Assembly (NCBI GenBank): GCA_015711725.1
Contig: MU158466.1
Span: forward strand, 4,328-49,334
Source of the DNA: Candidatus Geothermincola primus
GTDB lineage: Bacteria > Actinomycetota > Geothermincolia > Geothermincolales > Geothermincolaceae
Direction: 5' to 3'
DNA: 45,007 bases
Both the position numbers and the translations under genes were made by a program. The notes under the pieces are model-generated. The model had not been told where the DNA came from and searched no databases. It was given only the letters and a program-made list of their open reading frames with translations. This document shows positions 1 to 8,927 of this stretch, one piece after another. Each line of letters opens with the position of its first letter. Within the stretch, counting starts at the first letter, position 1.

Positions 1-1137
1 CTTCCACATCTCCTCGGGGAAGTCGCATGGGTGCAGGCAGTTGTAGAGGCCCTTCTTAAGGCATCTTACCGCTCTCTTCCCCTCTATGATCCACTTGGAC
101 ATCCAGGCCTTGAAACGCTTCAAGGCCTCCTTGCTTTAGGGGGCTGAAAAGATCCGCCGGGCCTCGCCTGTGGTCGGCTTCTGGTTGTGCTTCTTTAGCT
201 TTACGGCCACGTTGCGCATCTTGTGCGCAATCAAGCGCTGCACCTCACGGAAGGGGTAGATCTCCGCTATGGCCTTGAGTAAAGCCGGATTGCCATCGGA
301 TATGATGAGCTTGATCTTCTTTCCGGAAAGTCCCCTTGCCTTTAAGGTCGGCCAGAAACCCCTTTCCAGGAGGGTAGGTCCTCGGAGTCCGCCATACTAA
401 AAGGAGAGGATCTCCTTCTTCCCATCCTTCCCTATCCCAAAGGCACAGAGCATCACCTTCTTCTCGACGCCTATCTCCCTCACTTTCTCGCATATGCCGT
501 CCAAAAATAGAAGCTCCACGTCGTCAGAGAGCTCCCGTTCCTGGTAATGCCGGAGCTCTTCCTCTGGGTAGGCGGTGGTCTTGGATACGAAAATTGTAGG
601 GTGGAGATAGAGATGCGAGAAAAATGCCGGAGCTCTTCCTCTGGGTAGGCGGTGGTCTTGGATACCGTCTGGGCCGATACCGGGATGCCGAAGATGTCTT
701 TTGCCACCCCCTTTATCTTGCGGGTGGAGACCCCCAGCAGGAAGGGCTTGCCGACTGCAGCATCTAAGTCCCACCTTCTTCTCGCGTAACGCAGAAGAGG
801 GTGAAGGGTGCGGGGCCCCGGGCGGGCCTGGGGACGGAGAGGTGGGGAATTTGCCCGAAGCGGGTGTTAAGTCCCCTTTTTACAGTGGCCTCCAGGGTCC
901 TTCTCTTTCCTCTGTGCGCTCATACTTGCTTGCCCCCAGCCTTTGCGTGAGCTCCTCTTCCAGGAGCTCTTCTATGAAGGTCTTGAGGGTGTAGGTGATC
1001 CTTCCCTCGATCTCCGCCCAGGCCTGCTCCGTGAGGTTCTCGATTAACTCGAGGGCTTCCTCTTCGGTCTCAATCTGGTACTCTTGCATTGGGGTGCTCC
1101 TTTCTTTAAGGTTGCTTTCTTTCTGAAAGGAAAGCAC
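1..1137 (-). pseudogene. Decayed IS256/Mutator-family transposase, broken into several minus-strand frames
   Basis: Minus-strand ORF 880-1137 (..EEALELIENLTEQAWAEIEGRITYTLKTFIEELLEEELTQRLGASKYERTEEREG..) resembles the N-terminus of Mutator-type transposases. ORFs 480-707, 397-774 and 245-493 carry further transposase-like fragments (KTTAYPEEELRH, FLDGICEKVREIGVEKKVMLCAFGIGKDGKKEIL) in different frames. The element continues past the window start. Confidence 0.75.
546..665. repeat. 43-bp direct repeat inside the transposase remnant (546-588 and 623-665)
   Basis: aatgccggagctcttcctctgggtaggcggtggtcttggatac occurs twice, starts 77 bp apart. Confidence 0.9.
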
Positions 1138-1470
1138 CTCGTCTGAATTTCAGCAAGATATTTTACGTGACCAGCTAAGTATAAAAGGGATAAATGAATT
1201 GCGGATTCAGTTTATAAGTATCTGATATCCTTAAAAACGGAATCATAGCGTTTAATTAAGTATGGGCAACTCAACTATATAACGTTACTTTTGCCAACCA
1301 TCTGTTCAATTCCGTCTAGTAAAAATAGCTCAAGCATGAAGGTATAAATTGCGAGTTCTTTTGCTCTTTAGGAAAGCATATTATAATTAGAGACTGTCAT
1401 GGTTTTCTACCTTAACCAAAAGGGAGTCAGCCTTTTTAGCTAATCCCGCTCGTTATTACAGGAGGATAGC

Positions 1471-2037
1471 TTGGACAAGGAAAAGATCATCGAGGGCGTG
1501 AAACTGCTGTTGGAAGGCATCGGCGAGGATCTGGATAGGGAGGGATTGAGAAGCACACCGGAGAGGGTGGCTAATATGTACGAGGAGATACTTTGCGGCA
1601 TGAAGGTGGAGCCAACCTCGGTCATTCAACCCATGTTCGCGGAGGAACATGACGAGATGATCGTGGTGAAGGATATCCCCTTATATTCGGTGTGTGAGCA
1701 TCACCTCATGCCCTTTCTGGGCAAAGCCCACGTCGCTTATATTCCTGGGGACGAGGGTCAGATAACCGGCATCAGCAAGCTGGCGCGAGTGGTAGATGTC
1801 CTCTCCAAGCGGCTGCAGGTGCAGGAGCGTCTGACCACCAGCATCGCCGATACCCTAGTTCAGGCTTTAAGGCCCAAAGGAGTTCTGGTGGTGATCGAGG
1901 CGGAGCATCTCTGCATGTCCATGCGGGGAGTGAAAAAACCCGGCTCCATAACCATAACCTCGGCGGTGAGAGGGACTTTCCACACCAACGCCGCCTCCCG
2001 GGCGGAGGCCATGGCTCTGATTCGTAACAAAGTGTAA
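1471..2037 (+). CDS. folE: GTP cyclohydrolase I (TTG start)
   Basis: Motifs [73 protein letters not shown]; upstream ggagg. Confidence 0.97.
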   Translation: MDKEKIIEGVKLLLEGIGEDLDREGLRSTPERVANMYEEILCGMKVEPTSVIQPMFAEEHDEMIVVKDIPLYSVCEHHLMPFLGKAHVAYIPGDEGQITGISKLARVVDVLSKRLQVQERLTTSIADTLVQALRPKGVLVVIEAEHLCMSMRGVKKPGSITITSAVRGTFHTNAASRAEAMALIRNKV

Positions 2038-2067
2038 AATTACATTATGTCATTATAGAGGTGTGGG

Positions 2068-3294
2068 TTGAGGTTTAACGCGCGCTTGGTGAAAGTGGAC
2101 TCCATTGAGGAGGCGAAGAGACACCTGGAGGATATTGGCCCCAGCGATCAGGGTTTCGGCATCATGCTCCCTAAGTTGCGCCACTACGTGGTGAGGGTGG
2201 ATGGGTTAGATACACGAGCCGCCAATATCATCAAACAGGACATGCTCTCCATTGGGGGGGAGGTATCCCTGCCCCGGAATGTCTTTGAGTTTCAAGGGGA
2301 AAGGACCTCCGCGCTGATTTCGGGCACTCTCAAACAGTTCGAGCTTCTATTGAGCAAACTTACTTATCAGCCTTTCGGGTTGCGCAAACTGAGAGATGAA
2401 TTAGCGGCTCTCCTCGAAAATCTGGAGAAAAACCAGGGAAGGAGACTTCGTCTGGGGAAAACCATCTTTCCTCTAGACCAGCGCACCCTGATCATGGGAG
2501 TGGTCAACGTCACCCCGGATTCCTTCTCCGACGGGGGGAAGTTCTTGGATCCCCGCGACGCCGTGGAACACGGAAAACGGCTGGTTCAGGAGGGTGCGGA
2601 TCTGCTGGATATCGGGGGGGAATCCACTCGACCCGGTTCCCAGTTTATCTCCCTTGAGGAGGAGATCGATCGGGTGATTCCGGTGCTGGAGAGATTACTT
2701 AAAGAGGTGGATGTTCCCGTCTCCATCGACACCACCAAGGCGGAAGTCGCCCGGCGAGCGTTGGATCTGGGGGTGGCGATGGTGAATGACATCAGCGCCT
2801 GTCGGCTGGACCCGGAGATGTTGCCGCTGGTGGCGGAACGCCAGGTGCCCGTCTGCCTCATGCATATGCAAGGTTTGCCCAAGGATATGCAGGATAACCC
2901 GGTATACGAGGACTTGATGGGCGAGATCATCCTTTTTTTAAGGGAGCGAGCCCAGGCGGCCATGGACGCCGGGGTGGATCCCCAAATGATTCTGGTGGAT
3001 CCGGGGATAGGCTTCGGCAAGACCCTGGAGCATAACCTGGAAATCCTGAGGAGGCTAGGGGAGATCAGGAGTCTGGGTTTCCCCATCGTTTTGGGCACCT
3101 CCCGGAAATCGTTTATCGGTAAAGTTTTAGATCTGCCGGTAGAGGAGAGGCTGGAGGGGACCGCTGCCTCGGTGGCGTTGGGGATCGCTTGTGGGGCGGA
3201 TGTGGTGAGGGTGCACGATGTCAAGGAGATGTCCAGAGTGGCCAGGTTAGCCGACGCTATACTGGGCAAGAAGGGCGCTTATCAAGAAAGATAG
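2068..3294 (+). CDS. folP: Dihydropteroate synthase with ~125-aa N-terminal extension
   Basis: IMGVVNVTPDSFSDGGKF, DIGGESTRPGS, PVSIDTTKAEVARRAL, LVDPGIGFGKTLEHNLEILRRL, LGTSRKSFIG. Confidence 0.96.
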   Translation: MRFNARLVKVDSIEEAKRHLEDIGPSDQGFGIMLPKLRHYVVRVDGLDTRAANIIKQDMLSIGGEVSLPRNVFEFQGERTSALISGTLKQFELLLSKLTYQPFGLRKLRDELAALLENLEKNQGRRLRLGKTIFPLDQRTLIMGVVNVTPDSFSDGGKFLDPRDAVEHGKRLVQEGADLLDIGGESTRPGSQFISLEEEIDRVIPVLERLLKEVDVPVSIDTTKAEVARRALDLGVAMVNDISACRLDPEMLPLVAERQVPVCLMHMQGLPKDMQDNPVYEDLMGEIILFLRERAQAAMDAGVDPQMILVDPGIGFGKTLEHNLEILRRLGEIRSLGFPIVLGTSRKSFIGKVLDLPVEERLEGTAASVALGIACGADVVRVHDVKEMSRVARLADAILGKKGAYQER

Positions 3295-3317
3295 GTCGAT
3301 AGGTAAAGAGAGGGTCC

Positions 3318-4478
3318 ATGGGAAAAGCGCAGAAGCTGAAAAAACAACGTCGGGAAGAGGAAAGGCGTAGGGAAGAGGAGAAAAAGCGTAAGCGAAAAAT
3401 GATCTTCCGATGGTCGGTGATCGGCGCGCTTATTCTGGCGGTTTTAGGAGGGATAATTTATCTCATCGTGATTAACTTACCGGTGTACGTGGATCAGATG
3501 GTAATTGAGATGGACAAAGGGGAGATCGTCATCGAGTTGAAGGAGAAGGACGCCCCCGAGACCTGTCAACATATTAAAAAATTGGTTAACTACGGGTCCT
3601 ACGACTGCACACGTTGGTATGAGGTTGTGGAACAGGCGGCGCTCACGGGCTTGCAGGGGGTGGACCCCACCGCCAACGCGCCGGACCCGGAGATTCTCCG
3701 GCAGGCGAGCGAACTAGACGCCCAGGCGGGAACGGTGAACGATGAGATCGCCCTGCCCAACATAAGGGGAGCGGTGGGCATGGCCAAACCCAGCGATCCC
3801 CAAACCGGGGAACCCCTACCTAACAGCGCCACGGCGGAGTTCTACATCTTAAAAGATGACGCTCCCTATCTGGATCCCAACTTCACCATCTTCGGCGAGG
3901 TGGTGGAGGGAATGGATGTGGTGGATATGATCATTCAGGGGGAACCCATCGAATCCATATCCATCGATGATGAGAACAAGGAGATGGTCATCGATTCCTT
4001 AAGTGGAAGGATTATCATCCAGCTACGGGATGACGAAGCCCCGGAAACGGTAAAGCATATCCAGGAGCTAGTGGGAAAGGGCTTTTACGATAATCTCAAT
4101 TGGTACCGGGTGGAAGACTTCGTGATTCAGACCGGGAGTCACGCCCGCTCCCTGGAGGAGAGATCTAAGGGAACCACCGACCCCAACAAGGCTATCGAGG
4201 AGCAGAAGACGGTAAAGGACGAGATCAAGCTCCCCAATGTGAGGGGAGCGGTGGGAGTGATTAAACGGGTCAACCCTCAAGCGGTTCAAGAGGGAGGGGA
4301 TCCCTACATTCCCGACAGCGCCCAGGGAGAGTTCTTCATCTTGAAGGCGGACCTTCCCGGCGCCCCTAGATTTACTGTCTTTGGGGAGGTGGTCCAGGGC
4401 ATGGAGGTGGTAGATGAGATCGCGCAGGACGATCCCATCAACAAAATATATATACGGAGGGTGAATAAGAAATCATGA
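3318..4478 (+). CDS. Membrane-anchored protein with two tandem cyclophilin-like (peptidyl-prolyl isomerase) domains
   Basis: Basic N-terminus plus TM (RWSVIGALILAVLGGIIYLIVINL), then two copies of a cyclophilin-like pattern: ..G.IVIEL...DAPETCQHIKKLV..GSYD...WYEVV / G.IIIQLRDDEAPETVKHIQELVGKGFYDNLNWYRVEDFVIQTG; each ends AEFYILK../GEFFILK.. and FTIFGEVVEGMDVVD/FTVFGEVVQGMEVVDEI. Confidence 0.87.
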   Translation: MGKAQKLKKQRREEERRREEEKKRKRKMIFRWSVIGALILAVLGGIIYLIVINLPVYVDQMVIEMDKGEIVIELKEKDAPETCQHIKKLVNYGSYDCTRWYEVVEQAALTGLQGVDPTANAPDPEILRQASELDAQAGTVNDEIALPNIRGAVGMAKPSDPQTGEPLPNSATAEFYILKDDAPYLDPNFTIFGEVVEGMDVVDMIIQGEPIESISIDDENKEMVIDSLSGRIIIQLRDDEAPETVKHIQELVGKGFYDNLNWYRVEDFVIQTGSHARSLEERSKGTTDPNKAIEEQKTVKDEIKLPNVRGAVGVIKRVNPQAVQEGGDPYIPDSAQGEFFILKADLPGAPRFTVFGEVVQGMEVVDEIAQDDPINKIYIRRVNKKS

Positions 4479-4843
4479 TGAGCAGGGTGGTGGTCAGAGA
4501 TTTGCGGGTATTCGGATTTCACGGTTGTCTCCCCCAGGAAAGAGAGAAGGGGCAGAATTTCCTGGTGGACCTGGAGATGGAATACGATTCAACCTTGGCC
4601 GCCCAGGATGATGAGCTCTCTGCAGCTCTCGATTACGACCGGGTTGTAAATGAGGTTCACGCCATAGTCGCAACCGAAAGATACAATCTTCTGGAAGCCC
4701 TAGTTACCCGGATAGGCAACTACCTTCTTGATTGGGAAGGGGTAAGCAAGGTGTGGGTGCGGGTGAAGAAGCCGGAGGCGCCGCTGATCCATCCCGTGGG
4801 CTGGGTGGGGGTGGAGTCCACTTTCTTCAGGGAGAATCGTTAA
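4475..4843 (+). CDS. folB: Dihydroneopterin aldolase
   Basis: VVVRDLRVFGFHGCLPQEREKGQNFLVDLEM... DYDRVVNEV... NLLEALVTRIGNYLL; overlaps the preceding stop. Confidence 0.94.
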   Translation: MMSRVVVRDLRVFGFHGCLPQEREKGQNFLVDLEMEYDSTLAAQDDELSAALDYDRVVNEVHAIVATERYNLLEALVTRIGNYLLDWEGVSKVWVRVKKPEAPLIHPVGWVGVESTFFRENR

Positions 4844-5043
4844 AAGCTTAAACCTGAATCATATAAAGGTCATATTAACGGTGAATTGTAAATTCTCGCA
4901 TTCGGCGGTTATCGCCTGTGACAAAGGGATAGAGGAGGGCTTGAATACCATTTTCGGTTTAGTTTTACTGGGAGCTGGGTAATCAAATGAAAATCTGGAT
5001 TCACGAGTGGTGCATGGCGAGATTTAATCATGGGGGTTATTGA

Positions 5044-5550
5044 ATGAATAGTTGGGAAGTGGCTTACCTGGGTTTGGGAAGTAACCTGGGGGAACGGGAA
5101 GCCAATCTGAGGAAGGCGATGAAGATGTTGGAATCCACGGGTGAGGTGAGGATTATGCGGCGTTCCTCGGTTTATGAGACCAGCCCGGTGGGCTACGAGA
5201 ATCAGCCAGATTTTCTCAACATGGTGGTCCAAGTAAAGTCGTGTCTGAAAGCCAAGGAACTGCTACACCACTGCCTGGGAGTGGAGGAGCGGATGATGCG
5301 CGAGAGGTTAATTCGTTGGGGCCCCAGGATTATAGATATAGACCTTCTTCTCTACGACAACCAAACCTTTAAAGATTCTGAGTTGACCTTGCCCCATCCG
5401 GAGATGATTCGTAGGGCCTTCGTGCTGATTCCCCTCCTGGAACTTGAGCCCGAGCTGGTCATGCCAGATGGAAGCAGCGTGAGCGAGCACCTGGCGAAAC
5501 TGGACGAGGAAGCGGTGAATGGGGTAAAGGTTTGGGGGGTGGTGGAGTGA
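5044..5550 (+). CDS. folK: 2-amino-4-hydroxy-6-hydroxymethyldihydropteridine pyrophosphokinase
   Basis: YLGLGSNLGEREANLRKA, SSVYETSPVGYENQPDFLNMVVQV, RWGPRIIDIDLLLYDNQTF, LPHPEMIRRAFVLIPL. Confidence 0.96.
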   Translation: MNSWEVAYLGLGSNLGEREANLRKAMKMLESTGEVRIMRRSSVYETSPVGYENQPDFLNMVVQVKSCLKAKELLHHCLGVEERMMRERLIRWGPRIIDIDLLLYDNQTFKDSELTLPHPEMIRRAFVLIPLLELEPELVMPDGSSVSEHLAKLDEEAVNGVKVWGVVE

Positions 5551-6431
5551 AAGGGCGGGATCGTTTCGTTATCATCGGCGCAGGAAAGGTGGGAACGGCT
5601 ATAGGCCACCTCCTGCATGAGAAAGGCGAAGAGGTGACCGTGGTGGTCTCCCGCAGCGAGGAGTCACTCAAGCGATCATCAACATTTTTACATGACGTTA
5701 TATTTACCACGGACTTGTTAGACGCCAAAGGTAAAGGCAATAACTTTCTCATCACCACACCCGACGATCTCATCGCGGATATTAGTCTGGATTTGGCGTC
5801 CATGGACATAGTAAAAAAGGGACACCGGGTGGTGCATATGAGCGGCGCTCTGGGTCTAGACGTACTAGAGGCTTGCGAGGAGCGGGGAGCGGAGGTGATG
5901 AGCATTCATCCCCTGCAGACCTTCGCTGACGTGCGGGCGGCGGTGCGCAAGATTAGGGGAATCGCCTTCGCCATAACCGCGCGCGGAGAGCGCGCACGGG
6001 GGTGGGCGGAGAGTTTGGTGAGAGCCTTAGGGGGAGAGCCGGTGATTCTTGCGGAGGAGGACAAGCCCCTCTATCATATAGGCGCGGTAATGGCTTGCAA
6101 CCTGCTGGTGGCTTTGGAGCATATCGCCGAGCTCATCTATCAGGATATCGGGATGGAGGGCAATCAGGCTTTGCGTGCATTGTTGCCCCTCATCACCAGC
6201 ACCGTGGACAACCTGCGCCATCTTGGCACGGAGAAGTCCCTAACCGGACCCGTTGCCAGAGGGGATATCGGGATTATACGGCGTCATCTGGAAGTGTTGG
6301 AGGAGAAGGGAACGGAGGCTATGATGAAAGCATACGTATCCTTGAGCCTTTATGCCCTAGACCTGGCCAGCGGGGTTTTAAGCAAGTCCCGGGCGGATGA
6401 GATAGAGGAGCTGCTCCGCCATTACCTGTGA
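5547..6431 (+). CDS. Rossmann-like NAD(P)-binding / DUF2520 protein
   Basis: FVIIGAGKVGTAIGHLLHEKGEEV dinucleotide fold; SIHPLQTFADVRAA and IGAVMACNLLVALEHIAELI typical of Rossmann+DUF2520 proteins. GTG start at 5547 overlaps the folK stop; the ORF track starts at 5532. Confidence 0.85.
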   Translation: MKGRDRFVIIGAGKVGTAIGHLLHEKGEEVTVVVSRSEESLKRSSTFLHDVIFTTDLLDAKGKGNNFLITTPDDLIADISLDLASMDIVKKGHRVVHMSGALGLDVLEACEERGAEVMSIHPLQTFADVRAAVRKIRGIAFAITARGERARGWAESLVRALGGEPVILAEEDKPLYHIGAVMACNLLVALEHIAELIYQDIGMEGNQALRALLPLITSTVDNLRHLGTEKSLTGPVARGDIGIIRRHLEVLEEKGTEAMMKAYVSLSLYALDLASGVLSKSRADEIEELLRHYL

Positions 6432-6520
6432 TCTTCTTATATTTCTGGCGAAAAAGCCGATATGGCAGGAATTGAAACTTTACCATAGATGGTACGATCG
6501 GCTGAGTACGGGGGTAGAAG

Positions 6521-7375
6521 ATGCAAATTTTCACCGAAGCGAGGGAGATGACCGCCGCGGTAAAGAAGTGGCGTGCCTCGGGCAAGACGGTGGGCTTAGT
6601 TCCCACCATGGGATATTTTCACCAGGGCCACCTCTCGCTGATGCGCCGAGCGCGAGAGGAGAACGATGTAGTGGTGGTGAGCCTTTTCGTCAATCCTCTG
6701 CAGTTCGGACCCCGGGAAGACTTGGATATCTATCCCAGGGATTTCCAACGGGACCGCCAGCTGGCGGAGGAGGTGGGGGTAGACTGCATCTTTTTTCCTT
6801 CGGTGGAGGAGATGTACCCTCAACCCTTTCTCACCAAGGTGGTGGTGGGAAAGATCACCGAGGTGATGTGCGGAAAGGCTCGTCCGGGTCATTTCGAGGG
6901 CGTGACCACCGTGGTGGCCAAACTATTCCACATCATCCCCGCTGACCGCGCGTATTTTGGCCAGAAAGATGCCCAGCAGGTTAGAGTCATTCAGAAGATG
7001 GTGGAGGATTTGAATTTCGATATCGACATCAGGATCTGCCCCACCGTGCGCGAGGAGGACGGTCTCGCTGCCAGCTCCAGAAATGTCTATCTCAGCGGCG
7101 AGGAAAGGGAGAGAGCCACCTTGCTCTACCGTTCCCTGGAGAGGGCTCAGCGAGTGATTGAGCGGGGGGAGAGAAGGGCCGAGGCGGTAGAGAAAAGCAT
7201 AAGGGAAATGCTGGAGGGGCAGCCGGGAATAGACCTGGAGTACGTGGCCGTTTATAATAACATTGATTTGGAGCCTGTGGAAATTTTACAAGGTGAAGTG
7301 CTTATCGCTCTAGCCGCTTGGGTGGGCGGAACGCGTCTAATAGATAATGTTCTGATAAGGATTGACGATAAATAA
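6521..7375 (+). CDS. panC: Pantothenate synthetase
   Basis: VGLVPTMGYFHQGHLSLMRRAREENDVVVVSLFVNPLQFGPREDLDIYPRD, GHFEGVTTVVAKLFHI, YFGQKDAQQVRVIQKMV, LAASSRNVYLS. Confidence 0.97.
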   Translation: MQIFTEAREMTAAVKKWRASGKTVGLVPTMGYFHQGHLSLMRRAREENDVVVVSLFVNPLQFGPREDLDIYPRDFQRDRQLAEEVGVDCIFFPSVEEMYPQPFLTKVVVGKITEVMCGKARPGHFEGVTTVVAKLFHIIPADRAYFGQKDAQQVRVIQKMVEDLNFDIDIRICPTVREEDGLAASSRNVYLSGEERERATLLYRSLERAQRVIERGERRAEAVEKSIREMLEGQPGIDLEYVAVYNNIDLEPVEILQGEVLIALAAWVGGTRLIDNVLIRIDDK

Positions 7376-7516
7376 CGGTGAGGCTTGGGTTTGTGAGAGC
7401 GGTATTGGGTTGGAAAATACGGGATGATAAAAGTATATTTAAGTTGATAGACAGGCGGTTAATTGGTGGGAGACTAAAGAAATTTTAAGGAAGAAGCAGG
7501 CGGCGGTGATTTCGAC

Positions 7517-7900
7517 ATGCAGAGAATCCTTCTGAAGAGCAAGATACACCGTGCCACGGTGACCGAGGCGGATCTGCATTATGTGGGCAGCATTACCGTG
7601 GATAGCGAGCTATTAAAGCAGGCTGATATCCTTCCTTATGAGCGGGTGCAAGTGGTGGATATAGATAACGGCAACCGCCTAGAAACATATATCATAGAGG
7701 GGGAGGCGGGCTCTGGGGTAGTCTGCATCAACGGCGCGGCTGCCAGGTTGATCCATAAAGGAGATAAAGTGATCATCTTCTCTTTCTGGGTCATAGATGA
7801 TGAAGAAGCCGCCAAGGTGAAGCCGAAGATTCTCTATGTGGACGAGGACAATCGAATAATCAAGGTGGAAGACCACGTAGCGCCCGATGACATCTGCTAA
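7517..7900 (+). CDS. panD: Aspartate 1-decarboxylase
   Basis: [29 protein letters not shown] (GS self-cleavage site), [30 protein letters not shown]. Confidence 0.97.
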   Translation: MQRILLKSKIHRATVTEADLHYVGSITVDSELLKQADILPYERVQVVDIDNGNRLETYIIEGEAGSGVVCINGAAARLIHKGDKVIIFSFWVIDDEEAAKVKPKILYVDEDNRIIKVEDHVAPDDIC

Positions 7901-7930
7901 GCGACGCCTACCTTTCCCCTTGTTTTCCCT

Positions 7931-8860
7931 ATGCCGGGAGGCGAGCACTTGTCTAGAGACGATCAGTTGATAAAGAGTATAGCCGAGCTAAAGAAAAGTC
8001 GTGAAGCTATCATTCTGGCTCATAACTATCAGAGAAGCGAGATCCAAGAGATAGCCGATTTCACCGGTGATTCCCTGGGACTGGCTAGGCAGGCGGCGGC
8101 AACCCAGGCACGGATAATCGTCTTTTGTGGGGTACATTTCATGGCGGAGACCGCCAATATCCTCAGCCCGGAGAAGATCACCCTTCTGCCCGATCCGGAA
8201 GCCGGGTGCCCTCTAGCCGACACCATCACCGTGGAGGATCTCCGTGATTTGAGGAAGAAACATCCCAGGGCGGTGGTTATCACCTATGTCAATTCTAGCG
8301 CGGCGGTAAAGGCGGAGAGCGATTACTGTTGCACCTCCGGCAACGCCGTTCAGGTGGTAAAGGCGGTGGAGGCGGAGGAGATTATCTTCGCTCCCGACCG
8401 CAATCTAGGAAAATACGTGGAGAGGATGACTGGCAAGAAATTGATCATCTGGGAAGGATGCTGTCCGGTGCACGATAGGATTACCCGGGAACAAGTGGAA
8501 AAGCTTAAGAAGGAACATCCACATGCCCTCTTCGTGGCTCACCCGGAGTGCCGTCAGGAGGTGCTGGAATTGGCGGATAAGGTAGCCAGCACCACCGGTA
8601 TTTATGAGTTCGTCCGCGAAACCTCCGCAGGGGAGATAATCGTGGGATCGGAACGTGGAATGCTCTATCGCCTGGAGAAGGAGAACCCGGCTAAACGATT
8701 TTATTTTCCCTCGGAGGATACCATCTGCCCCAATATGAAATTAATCACCCTGGAGAAGGTCTTGAGATCCCTGGAGATACTGGAGCCACGCGTAGAGGTG
8801 CCCGAGGAGGTCCGCCTGCGTGCTTTGAAGGCGGTGGAACGCATGGTCAGCATTGGTTGA
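7931..8860 (+). CDS. nadA: Quinolinate synthase A
   Basis: AIILAHNYQRSEIQEIADFTGDSLGLARQAA, VFCGVHFMAETANILSPEK, PDRNLGKYV, WEGCCPVHDRI, HPECRQEV, CPNMKLITLEK. Confidence 0.97.
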   Translation: MPGGEHLSRDDQLIKSIAELKKSREAIILAHNYQRSEIQEIADFTGDSLGLARQAAATQARIIVFCGVHFMAETANILSPEKITLLPDPEAGCPLADTITVEDLRDLRKKHPRAVVITYVNSSAAVKAESDYCCTSGNAVQVVKAVEAEEIIFAPDRNLGKYVERMTGKKLIIWEGCCPVHDRITREQVEKLKKEHPHALFVAHPECRQEVLELADKVASTTGIYEFVRETSAGEIIVGSERGMLYRLEKENPAKRFYFPSEDTICPNMKLITLEKVLRSLEILEPRVEVPEEVRLRALKAVERMVSIG

Positions 8861-8927
8861 GGGAATGCCATCCTTTTCCGCTCAATTACTGGTATAACGT
8901 TGAAGAGGTGAGTTTGGGGGCGATCTT

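Noticed and set aside
2586-3269. 227-aa minus-strand ORF antisense to folP
   Set aside because: Ser/Thr/Ile-rich shadow translation typical of antisense frames; no recognisable motif.
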